From assembly GCA_029624815.1 (NCBI GenBank), contig JARSSH010000036.1, positions 27,109 through 91,108 on the forward strand: 64,000 bases of DNA, written 5' to 3'. Position numbers and translations under genes: made by a program. The notes under the pieces are model-generated. The model made no database searches. It saw only the letters and a list, made by a program, of their open reading frames with translations, and was not told where the DNA came from. The stretch is from Candidatus Competibacter sp. GTDB lineage: Bacteria > Pseudomonadota > Gammaproteobacteria > Competibacterales > Competibacteraceae. Of this stretch, positions 31,391 to 39,370 are shown in pieces. Numbering within the stretch: the stretch's first letter is position 1; every line of letters begins with the position of its first letter.

Positions 31391-31762
31391 TCACCACTGT
31401 CCAAAGAAATCGGTGATATCGAAGCAAATCGTTTTGGCTTCACCGCTGGCGGTTTCAATTTCCAGACTATCGAAAGTTTTGTTGCCGACGCCGCTGACCC
31501 CCTGCCCTTTTACCTTGGCATTGGGATATTTCCAGGCGATCCAGGCTTTCTCGGCGGCGACTCCTTCCAGGTTGTTCGCGGCATTTCGGACCACGACCGC
31601 TTTCCTACAACTCGAACCATCCGCGCCAACAAACGAAATGTGCCGAAGGTTCTTGGGCAGGACAGGTCCGGATGCTCGGACTGCCTCACCGGCTTGCACC
31701 GTTACAATCCCAAAAATCAGCACCAGCAACGACAACACACAAAGAATCGACGATCTTTTCAT
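31391..31762 (-). CDS. Secreted partner of the metallopeptidase gene, possible immunity protein
   Basis: 123-aa protein with a clear signal peptide (MKRSSILCVLSLLVLIFGIVTVQA, cleavage near residue 24) and a small domain with two cysteines (GADGSSCRKAVVVR and ETASGEAKTICFDITDFFGQW). The ending FDITDFFG recurs in uncharacterised secreted proteins. It follows the metallopeptidase gene by about 31 bp in the same direction. ATG at 31771 is an alternative start; the chosen one has AAGGAG ten bases upstream. Immunity function is an inference from position and periplasmic export. Confidence 0.7.
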   Translation of the reverse strand: MKRSSILCVLSLLVLIFGIVTVQAGEAVRASGPVLPKNLRHISFVGADGSSCRKAVVVRNAANNLEGVAAEKAWIAWKYPNAKVKGQGVSGVGNKTFDSLEIETASGEAKTICFDITDFFGQW

Positions 31763-31793
31763 CCACTCCATACTCCTTCGGTCGATCTTGCCG

Positions 31794-32261
31794 TTACCCC
31801 AGAACCTCACCGTAAACTCCCTTCTCGAACGCTTCGCCTTCTTCATTGCTCGGATCGCCCGGTACGGCGTCGTCGACACCGTCCTGAGCATCGGCCCAGT
31901 GCGTCAACTCGTGCAATAGCGTCACTCCGACCAAATAAACTTTCTTCCCGTTCTTCATGCTCACCAAACCCTTGCCCGCTTCGAAATCCTTCACCAGCTT
32001 TTCGTCGATCCGCAACACATTCGAGCCCCACGAATAGCACCCATAGGCTTTCTTGCCGGCGCAGACCAGGTTGTTCACGACTTGAATCGTGGGCCCCTGA
32101 CCCCATTTCAAGGCGTTCTGAATGGTCTCCTTGGTCACTTTTCCAGCCAACTTTTGAATGGCGTTAACGATCTTATGCACCTCGGCAACCTGAGGCATGT
32201 TGACTTTTACGTAATAGTGCAGCTTGGGATACTTTTTGATGGTGTCATCGGACATCTGCAT
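31794..32261 (-). CDS. Tox-MPTase3-like zinc metallopeptidase
   Basis: 155 aa with the zincin motif HELTH (His117, Glu118, His121) in TLLHELTHWADAQDG and a downstream acidic cluster NEEGEAFEKGVYG supplying the third ligand. The N-terminal pattern KKYPKLHYYVKVNMPQVAEVHKIVNAIQ and the GSNVLRIDEKLVKDFE segment match the polymorphic-toxin domain Tox-MPTase3 (PF15639) as I remember it. It has no signal peptide or trafficking domain. GAGGAG lies upstream of the start. Inferred to be an effector with its partner encoded downstream. Confidence 0.72.
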   Translation of the reverse strand: MQMSDDTIKKYPKLHYYVKVNMPQVAEVHKIVNAIQKLAGKVTKETIQNALKWGQGPTIQVVNNLVCAGKKAYGCYSWGSNVLRIDEKLVKDFEAGKGLVSMKNGKKVYLVGVTLLHELTHWADAQDGVDDAVPGDPSNEEGEAFEKGVYGEVLG

Positions 32262-32778
32262 GGCGGCTCGCTCCTCACGGTCGGATTACCGGCTTCGTCA
32301 TTGACTGTGGCGCCTCCCAAGTTTCGGGGTTGACCGAAACAGTCCGGAAGCGTCCTAACAAGTTGTGTCTACACACCTCCATTAATGGGCAACTTACACA
32401 CCACATTCTTAATAGATTGATATATAATGAATTATAAAAGTTTCATCGCTTGCCCGATTATTTCAAGCAAGCCATTTCGGTCTATTGAACCGGGTCAGTT
32501 CGAACTGGTTTGGCAACAGGGAGTTTTATCGCCCCGTCGAAAAAGAGTAAAAGCGGAACCCACAGCCTCGCGGACCGTAGGTACGGGAATCGGTAGTTCC
32601 GCGGTCAGGAACCTATCCGTTACACACAAGTCTCCCTCCCCCTTGTGGGAAAGGGTTGGGGTGGGGGGTTGCGATCGAACCTAACCCTCTCCCTCGCCCT
32701 CCCCCGCAAGGGAGGGGAGGAGATTTCCCGCTTTTAATTCAAAAATCATGATCTTATGGATATATCTAATGGACGGGG
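32262..32778. other. Intergenic region with AT-rich and C/G-rich repeat parts
   Basis: 517 bp without a gene I can support. The left half is AT-rich and should hold the promoter of the minus-strand metallopeptidase unit. The right half has a G/C-rich inverted repeat described separately, then the end of the PAS/GAF gene. A plus-strand open frame at 32427-32684 has repeat-derived composition and is not called. Confidence 0.5.
32628..32727. repeat. C-rich/G-rich imperfect inverted repeat
   Basis: CTCCCTCCCCCTTGTGGGA with GGGTTGGGGTGGGGGG on the left and an imperfect inverse copy CCTAACCCTCTCCCTCGCC with CTCCCCCGCAAGGGAGGGG on the right. Each arm also has its own small stem (CCCTTG...CAAGGG type). 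Such elements are widespread extragenic repeats of unknown function. It lies immediately 3' of a gene that ends prematurely. Confidence 0.55.
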
Positions 32779-35367
32779 TTAGGAACCCCTGTTTGAGGGA
32801 GCTGTCGCGGAGCGGACACCGTACCGGCTCCCGTTCGCCCTGATGGCGCCGATGTCGTTGAAGATGCCCACATAGTTGACGGCTCGGCCCTTGGCATCGC
32901 GCAGCAGAGTCAATCCCAACCACTCAGGATAGTTCTCACCGTTCTTGCGCCGATTCCAGATTTCTCCCTGCCAATGACCGACCCGTTCCAACTCCGCCCA
33001 CATCGTCGCATAGAACTCCCGATCGTGCCGACCCGAAGCCAGGATGTTGGGGTTTTGCCCGCGCACGTCTTCCAGTGAATAACCCGTCACCCGGGTGAAG
33101 GCCCGATTGACGGAAATAATGCGGTTCTCGGCATCGCTGATCAGAATCCCTTCGGCGCTTTGTTCGTAAACCGCGGCAGCCAGTAGCAGCTCCCGCTCGA
33201 TTCGCAATTGAGCGGTGATGTCATGGGCCATGATCATTTTGGCCCGGCGGCCACCCCAATCGAGCGTGTGGGAAACGATTTCGACATCGATCGGCCTACC
33301 GTCTTTCTTGCAATGTTTGCGCGCCTCGGCCCGCACCAACCCTTCCTTGACCTCGGCGATGCTTTCCAGCAGACCCGGCACATCCTCGGGCGGACGGATG
33401 TCGGCAATGGTCATCGCCAGAAATTCGGCGCGGCTGTAGCCGTAATGATCGATGGCGGCATCGTTGACGGCCAGGAATCGCAAGGTTTTCAGATCGTATA
33501 CCCACATCGGCACCGGGTGCGCCTCGAACAGCAGGCGGTAGTGGCTTTCGCTATCCCGCAGCGCCGTTTCGGCCTGCTGGCGCTGGCATTCGCGTTCGAA
33601 GCTGTCCAGCGCGAAGGAAACGTCGGCGACCATTTCGTCCAACAGCCCGGTCAACTCCAGATCGAAGAATTCCGGTTCGGAGGCAAACAGATTGAGCACG
33701 CCCACCACCGCGCCCGCCCGCTTCAACGGGAAAACCGCGCAAGACCGCACTCCGGCGGTCGCCATCAGGATCTGCCAGTCGGGCGCTTCCGCGCCGCTGT
33801 CGTAGAACAAATCGTTGCCGACCCAGTGCGAGCCACTGGCCAGCACCACTTGCGCCGGCCGGTACGGCAGGGCGGCGTCGCCGGGATTGATTGTCGAGTC
33901 CGGCGACGCCAGTCGCCCGCGCAGTTCGCCGTAAGCCGCCGCCACGCGCAACTGCTGGGTATGCGGATCCCGCAAACCGATCCAGGCACCCTTGAGGTCG
34001 CCGCACTTGACCGCGATGCGACACACTTCCTCGAACAGTCGGTCGGTCCCATCGTTGCGCAAAATCGTCTGACTGGTCAGGCTCAGCGCCGCGTAGAACC
34101 GGGTGATTCGCGCCAGACGCTGCTCGGCCAACTTACGACTGGTGATGTCGTCGATCACGCTGATGAAGTATTCCGGCTGCCCGCTGGCGTCCCGCACCAA
34201 CGACACCGTCAAATCGATCCACACAACCGCGCCATCCTTGCGCAGGTAGCGCTTTTCCATCGAATAGGTCTGGATCTGGCCCGACAGAATCTGATTGACC
34301 AAATGCAGATCCTTGTCCAGATCGTCGGGATGGGTGATGTCCTGAAAGGTCTTTTGCAGCAGTTCCAGGCGTGGGTAGCCGAAGATCGCGCACAGCCGGT
34401 CGTTGACCCGTAGCCAGCGGCCGTCGGGCGCGACGTGGGCGATGCCGACCGCCGCTTGCTCGAACGTCCCTCGGAAGCGGCGCTCTCGCTCGGCCAGCGC
34501 GGCCTCCGCCTGCTTGCGCTCGGAAATATCCCGGACCACGGACTGAAAATAGCGGTGTTCCCGACTAACCAGGGGGCGGGCGCTGACTTCGACCGGGAAG
34601 GTGGCGCCATCCCGTCGCTGGTGCAGAACCTCGAACAGCGCCCCTCCGGCGCTCGCCACCCGGCGGTAATCGTGCGCCACCGCATCCCGGCAGGGAGGCG
34701 CCCGCAGTACGCGCACATGCTGTCCCTTCAACTCCTCCGGGTGGTAACCGTAGTAGTTCCACACCCGGTCGTTGGCCTCGACAATGGCGCCGTCCTCGGC
34801 CAACAACAGCACGACATCCAGCGATTGTTGGGCGAGTTGCTCGTAGCGGTGCTGGAGATTGGCGCGTTCGAGTTCGCCGCGCAGGTGCTCCAATTCGAAG
34901 CGCGACCTAGCGTTTTGCCACCACAGAAAAATACCGGCGGTGCCGGCGCTCAGCGCGAACAGCAGCACGAAACCGATCCACAGCGCCAGCCAGCGGATAC
35001 GGGCCAGTTCGTCGTAGCCGAGGTTCCGAATCACTTCGAGGTAGACAACGGCGCCCAGCACCGCAACGATCATGACCAGAACCACCGGCACGACCGCCAG
35101 CGCCCACGTGGTCCAAGGAACGGACGCGGCCATGTTGGCCTGGTCGCCCGCCGCATCGCGTTCGACTTCGAAGCGGCGCGAGGCCAAATACAGCAGCAGG
35201 GCGGTAACCGCCACGAAAACCCAATCCTTGGCGATTTGTATGCGGGCCAGCGCCGCCGGACCGACGCCCAGCCATAGAACGATCCGATCGGACCCAAAGA
35301 TCCAGAACGCCGCGGCCAGCGCGTAGATGAATGCCAAAAACAGCGATTTCGACATACCCATCCACAT
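32779..35367 (-). CDS. Membrane PAS/GAF multi-sensor protein lacking an output domain
   Basis: 862 aa. Four N-terminal membrane segments (~5-25, 45-62, 84-108, 126-148), a short coiled coil, PAS-PAC (~175-290), PAS-PAC (~298-415), GAF (~425-585), PAS-PAC (~600-715) and a last PAS-PAC (~725-840) ending YVGIFNDIGAIRANGSRYG. In relatives a GGDEF/EAL or kinase module follows exactly here (DITERK-type linker); this protein instead stops after 20 unrelated residues. Third gene of a minus-strand signalling unit. The first ATG is uncertain: MSKSLFLAF at 35355 is an alternative. Confidence 0.85.
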   Translation of the reverse strand: MWMGMSKSLFLAFIYALAAAFWIFGSDRIVLWLGVGPAALARIQIAKDWVFVAVTALLLYLASRRFEVERDAAGDQANMAASVPWTTWALAVVPVVLVMIVAVLGAVVYLEVIRNLGYDELARIRWLALWIGFVLLFALSAGTAGIFLWWQNARSRFELEHLRGELERANLQHRYEQLAQQSLDVVLLLAEDGAIVEANDRVWNYYGYHPEELKGQHVRVLRAPPCRDAVAHDYRRVASAGGALFEVLHQRRDGATFPVEVSARPLVSREHRYFQSVVRDISERKQAEAALAERERRFRGTFEQAAVGIAHVAPDGRWLRVNDRLCAIFGYPRLELLQKTFQDITHPDDLDKDLHLVNQILSGQIQTYSMEKRYLRKDGAVVWIDLTVSLVRDASGQPEYFISVIDDITSRKLAEQRLARITRFYAALSLTSQTILRNDGTDRLFEEVCRIAVKCGDLKGAWIGLRDPHTQQLRVAAAYGELRGRLASPDSTINPGDAALPYRPAQVVLASGSHWVGNDLFYDSGAEAPDWQILMATAGVRSCAVFPLKRAGAVVGVLNLFASEPEFFDLELTGLLDEMVADVSFALDSFERECQRQQAETALRDSESHYRLLFEAHPVPMWVYDLKTLRFLAVNDAAIDHYGYSRAEFLAMTIADIRPPEDVPGLLESIAEVKEGLVRAEARKHCKKDGRPIDVEIVSHTLDWGGRRAKMIMAHDITAQLRIERELLLAAAVYEQSAEGILISDAENRIISVNRAFTRVTGYSLEDVRGQNPNILASGRHDREFYATMWAELERVGHWQGEIWNRRKNGENYPEWLGLTLLRDAKGRAVNYVGIFNDIGAIRANGSRYGVRSATAPSNRGS

Positions 35368-35481
35368 TCAGAGACGATGCTCGATTCGCCACGGATCATT
35401 CCACCCGACAGCGAGGAATCCCGTGCGTATACACAGAAGATTCTTGTGACTATAGACAATTGTGGAGATGGTTGCCCCGCC

Positions 35482-36507
35482 CTATTTCCAGCCCGACGCA
35501 GCGAGAATCCGCGCTACCGTCTCTTCGGTTCCATCCCGCGCGGTCAAACCCACCGGGTCGGCCTTGAACGCCCCGAGATTCAACAAGGCGCTGGCGACCG
35601 GAATCCCTGGCGCCACCGGATACTCATCCGTTTGCTCGGCCAATAAGCGCTGCGCGGCATTGCCGGCCAGAAATTCCAGAAATTGCCGCGCCGCGTCCGC
35701 CTGCCGGGCATGGGCGGTCACAGCGGCGCCCGCGATATCGACGATGGCGCCCCAGCCTCCCTGATCCGGCCACACCATCCCGATTTGCCGCACCGCAATC
35801 CGATCTTCTTCCTGTTCCGAACGCAAAATCCTCACGTAATCCTGGGTGTCGATTACGGCGACGTCACAAACTCCAAGCGCCAACGCTCGTATCCGATTCC
35901 GATCATCGCCTTGCGGTTCAGGCGCCAGATTGGCCGCCACGCCCCGGGCCCATTCCAGCGACCGTTCGAAACCCCAACGCGCCAGCAAGGCCGTCAGCAG
36001 TGCGCGACGGCCGGCATGCGCCGAGGCATCCATACACAAGCGCTCCCGCCAGCGTGATTCCGCCAGCGATTCGTAGCCGACCAGTTCGGCCGGCGACACC
36101 CGCGCCCGCGCGTACAGCAGCACCCGCGCCCACGCGGTCAGGCCGTACCAGAAGCCGTCGCCGTCGCGGTATTGCGGCGGAATCCGCACCGCCAGCGGTT
36201 TCGAGCTTACCGCCCGCAGCAGACCCGCCTGCCTTGCCGCCCGCAGGCTCGTGCTGTCCATTCCCAACAGGACATCGGCCGTCGCGGCCGCGCCTTCCGC
36301 CCCCAAGCGCCGCAACAGCGCCTCGGGTTCATCGCGGACATAGTGGACAACATGCCCCGTCTCCTGAGTGAACAACCGCAAAACCGGCGCCAGCGGCGCT
36401 TCCTCCAGCACACCGCGGACGGTCAGCTCCGCTGCCCACGCCGGCCACCCGCCGCCCAATGCCAGCAGCAGGATCATCAAACCCCAGCGCTGTCCACGGC
36501 CGCTCAT
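35482..36507 (-). CDS. Periplasmic solute-binding protein (Fe/thiamine ABC type)
   Basis: 341 aa with signal peptide (MSGRGQRWGLMILLLALGGGWPAWA) and the fold of Fe(3+)/thiamine/spermidine-type binding proteins: LTVRGVLEEAPLAPVLRLFTQETGHVVHYV, TADVLLGMDSTSLRAARQAGLLRAV, DGFWYGLTAWARVLLYAR, GGWGAIVDIAGAAVTAHARQADAARQFLEFLAG. No permease or ATPase gene is near. Its start overlaps the stop of the upstream cache/GGDEF sensor gene by 4 bp, suggesting it feeds ligand information to that sensor rather than a transporter. Confidence 0.85.
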   Translation of the reverse strand: MSGRGQRWGLMILLLALGGGWPAWAAELTVRGVLEEAPLAPVLRLFTQETGHVVHYVRDEPEALLRRLGAEGAAATADVLLGMDSTSLRAARQAGLLRAVSSKPLAVRIPPQYRDGDGFWYGLTAWARVLLYARARVSPAELVGYESLAESRWRERLCMDASAHAGRRALLTALLARWGFERSLEWARGVAANLAPEPQGDDRNRIRALALGVCDVAVIDTQDYVRILRSEQEEDRIAVRQIGMVWPDQGGWGAIVDIAGAAVTAHARQADAARQFLEFLAGNAAQRLLAEQTDEYPVAPGIPVASALLNLGAFKADPVGLTARDGTEETVARILAASGWK

Positions 36508-38030
36508 GGCAGCGAATCCCGAGGATCGCCGGCCGGCGGCGCGCACACTTGATCCGATCCTTGCCGTCTGGCCTGCCGCAGTCGCTCATCGGCGCGCTCA
36601 AGCAGCCGCTCCAACGATTCCGGTGGGTGGTAGTAGGCCACGCCCGCACTGATCGTGAGTGGCCGCGGCAGCGCTTCGAGCCGCAGTTCCTTCATCCGCT
36701 GACGCATGCGTTCGGCCACCGGCCGTACATCGTCGCCCGGCCGGATGGCCAGCACCGCCATAAACGTCCCGTCGCGCAGGCGTACCGGCACATCGCCGGA
36801 GCGCAACACCGCACGCAGCGCCCCAGCCACTTGTATCAGCACCTCATCGCAGGTCTTTCGGCCATACGCATCGCCGATTTGCTGGAAATCGTCGATATCG
36901 AACATCAGGACGGCGATGCCGCTGACCGGTCCCCGGTTATAACGGGGCAACAAGACACCGGTGGTGTCCAGAAGATAGCGCCGGTTATACAGCCCGGTCA
37001 GCCCGTCGACGATGTGCGACTCGCGCCGGCTCAACCGGAGATCGCGTCGCTTCAGCCCATACAACACCAGCACCAGCACCAGCAACCAGATCGCCCCGAC
37101 CGCCAGCATGTTGCGCACGATGGCGCCGCGGACTTCCTCATCAGGGGTCAACACCCACACCTGCCAACCCCGGTCGAGCAGCAAACCGGCCTGGGCCAAA
37201 TAGGTGACGACGGTTTCGGCGGCCGGTGCTGGCGCGGCCGGGGTGGCGATATCCAATTTGACGATCATGGCGGTTCCACCCCGGATTCGCCCCGCCGCCA
37301 CATCCAGCGGTCGCAGATCCAGACCCTCAAACTGGCGATTGCGGGCGATCTGTTCCCGCACCCGCGGTTCGAGTGGTTGCAACGTCCGGAACCGCCACTC
37401 CGGACGGCTGGACAGAAAAATCACGCCCTGCTGGTCGGCGACCATGAACTCCGCGCCCTCATCGAACAGCAGATGCTGCTGGCTGAAGTCGGTTTTGACC
37501 ACCACCACGCCCAACACCTGATCGTCCGCCCATACACGGGCGCTCGCGTAATAGCCGATTATTTTGGAAGTGACTCCCAAGGCCACATAGCGCCCCGGAT
37601 TTCCGCCCAGCGCTTGCCGGAAATAGGGCCGGAACCCATAATTCTTGCCGACGAAACTGTCGGGTGCTTGCCAGTTGCTCGCCGCCACCGTCCAGCCTTG
37701 CGGGCTCATCAGGAAAATCACCGCGCCGTGCAGCAAGCGGCTCAGCTCCTCAAGCCGCTGGTTGGCCGCGCGAACCCGCTCCGGCGAATCGGGGTCGCGC
37801 AGGAGATCGCGCAACTCGCGATCATGACCCAGCAGCGCGGGCACGACCTCAATATCGTGCAATGCTTGCGTCAAGCCATTGGTGTAGCTCTCAAGACGCT
37901 GCCCGTTTTGCCGACTCATCCGCCGCAGGGCGCTCTCCTCGGTCCAGTCGGCCGCCTGCCATAACAGCAAGGGCAGCAAACCGGTTAGACAGGCGACAAC
38001 AAGCCAGCGATAAGGGTGTGCCGAATACAT
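36504..38030 (-). CDS. DctB-like cache sensor with degenerate GGDEF domain
   Basis: 508 aa. N-terminal membrane helix (WLVVACLTGLLPLLLW), a double-cache periplasmic sensor (SNWQAPDSFVGKNYGFRPYFRQAL...YYASARVWADDQVLGVVVVKTDFS), a second helix (AIWLLVLVLVLYGL) and a GGDEF domain starting DGLTGLYNRRYLL. The metal-binding FDIDDFQQIGD is present, but the signature loop reads RDGTF instead of GGDEF (about residues 419-423), so diguanylate cyclase activity is unlikely. Start chosen at MYSAHPYRW; the frame is open for 19 more codons. Confidence 0.85.
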   Translation of the reverse strand: MYSAHPYRWLVVACLTGLLPLLLWQAADWTEESALRRMSRQNGQRLESYTNGLTQALHDIEVVPALLGHDRELRDLLRDPDSPERVRAANQRLEELSRLLHGAVIFLMSPQGWTVAASNWQAPDSFVGKNYGFRPYFRQALGGNPGRYVALGVTSKIIGYYASARVWADDQVLGVVVVKTDFSQQHLLFDEGAEFMVADQQGVIFLSSRPEWRFRTLQPLEPRVREQIARNRQFEGLDLRPLDVAAGRIRGGTAMIVKLDIATPAAPAPAAETVVTYLAQAGLLLDRGWQVWVLTPDEEVRGAIVRNMLAVGAIWLLVLVLVLYGLKRRDLRLSRRESHIVDGLTGLYNRRYLLDTTGVLLPRYNRGPVSGIAVLMFDIDDFQQIGDAYGRKTCDEVLIQVAGALRAVLRSGDVPVRLRDGTFMAVLAIRPGDDVRPVAERMRQRMKELRLEALPRPLTISAGVAYYHPPESLERLLERADERLRQARRQGSDQVCAPPAGDPRDSLP

Positions 38031-38195
38031 ATCTCTCAACAAACTTGGCGGGGATAGGAAAAAGGTGGTCCGTCGAAACCGGCGCACACGGCAGTGGCAA
38101 GCATAACAGCATCATTCCCCGCGTACAGCGCGGATTACCCGACGCGGCGACCGCAATCACCCCCGCGCGGCGCCACACCCCCACGGAGCTTCTCC

Positions 38196-38438
38196 ATGCA
38201 ACGCAGCGACATCCTGGCTTTTCTGGTTTCTCTCGGCATTACCGGTTTACTGATCTGGGGGCTCGTGTACTTCGTCAATGAATGGTGGGCGCGGCTGCCC
38301 AAAACCGTTGCCCTGACCGTTTGCATCCTGCTGGCGGTAATGGTGATCGGCTATCCCATCTACGCACTGGCGCGCTGGTCGGATCGTTATCTGGAACGGA
38401 TGCGGGCGGCCAAGATGCAGGGGGCGCGAAAAGATTAG
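38196..38438 (+). CDS. Small two-helix membrane protein
   Basis: 80 aa: MQRSDILAFLVSLGITGLLIWGLVYFV, then a second helix VALTVCILLAVMVIGYPIYAL and a basic tail ERMRAAKMQGARKD. GGAG lies seven bases before the ATG. Located 34 bp before mtfA, so possibly cotranscribed. No family recognised. Confidence 0.7.
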   Translation: MQRSDILAFLVSLGITGLLIWGLVYFVNEWWARLPKTVALTVCILLAVMVIGYPIYALARWSDRYLERMRAAKMQGARKD

Positions 38439-38472
38439 GCGGGAACCGCGCCAGATCCGGGGCGGCGCTCTC

Positions 38473-39243
38473 ATGTTGGGTCTATTACGGCGCTGGCTCC
38501 GCCGCCGCCGGTTGGAGCGAACCCGCATTCCGGCAACCGCATGGCAATCGGCCGTGACGGCGTTACCGTTGCCGGATCGCTTAAACTCGACGGAGCGGGA
38601 ACGGCTGCGCGACTTGGCGACGCTGTTCCTGTACGAGAAAGTACTGGAGCCGGCCGGCGGTTTGGAACTAACACCCGAGATGGGACCGCGCATCGCCGCC
38701 CAAGCCTGCCTGCCGATCCTCAATCTCGGTCTGGACTACTACCGGGGCTGGAGTTCGGTGATTCTCTACCCCGAAGGTTTCCTGGCCCGGCATGAATACA
38801 CCGACTCCAACGGTCTGGTTCACAGCAGCCACCGGCCGCTGATCGGCGAGGCCTGGGAGCGCGGACCGGTCGTCCTGTCCTGGGCCGACGTCGCGGCCAG
38901 CCCCGCCGAGCCGGGCTACAACGTGGTCATCCACGAAATGGCCCACAAGCTGGATATGCTGACCGGCGAGGTCAACGGCCTGCCGCCGCTACACCGCGAC
39001 ATGAAAGTACGGGACTGGAGCCGTGTCTTCAACGATGCCTACCAGCACCTGTGCCGGGAGCTAAACCAGGGCCGGCCGACGGTATTGGATCCCTATGCCG
39101 CCGACAGTCCCGGCGAATTCTTCGCGGTCATCAGCGAAGCTTTTTTTACCATGCCAGACATGGTGATCGAAGCTTACCCGGAAGTTTACCGGCAGCTTCG
39201 GGCGTTCTACCGGCAGAACCCGCTGGCCGCGCCAACCGGTTAA
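38473..39243 (+). CDS. mtfA: Zinc-dependent peptidase MtfA
   Basis: 256-aa cytosolic metallopeptidase (M90) that in E. coli controls PtsG through the Mlc repressor. The zinc motif is H154-E155-x-x-H158 in VVIHEMAHKLDML, with the more distant glutamate in VISEAFF. Other family segments: WSSVILYPEGF and GPVVLSWADV. Length close to E. coli MtfA (265 aa). Confidence 0.93.
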   Translation: MLGLLRRWLRRRRLERTRIPATAWQSAVTALPLPDRLNSTERERLRDLATLFLYEKVLEPAGGLELTPEMGPRIAAQACLPILNLGLDYYRGWSSVILYPEGFLARHEYTDSNGLVHSSHRPLIGEAWERGPVVLSWADVAASPAEPGYNVVIHEMAHKLDMLTGEVNGLPPLHRDMKVRDWSRVFNDAYQHLCRELNQGRPTVLDPYAADSPGEFFAVISEAFFTMPDMVIEAYPEVYRQLRAFYRQNPLAAPTG

Positions 39244-39370
39244 CGAACACCTTCCAGCCGCGCCCGACCCGCCCGATCGAGCACCGTGATCCGCGAAAAC
39301 GGCGCGGCCGGTACTTTGAGCACAAGGCAGGGGCTGGCCATGACCCGCGCCTGCCGGTAGCCCGACCACC

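Noticed and set aside
32427..32684. 85-codon plus-strand ORF before the G/C-rich repeat
   Set aside because: Partly made of repeat sequence and has no family resemblance.
35482..36507. Annotation as a functional ABC importer component with a transporter nearby
   Set aside because: No permease or ATPase gene lies in the neighbourhood, so only a binding-protein call is supported.
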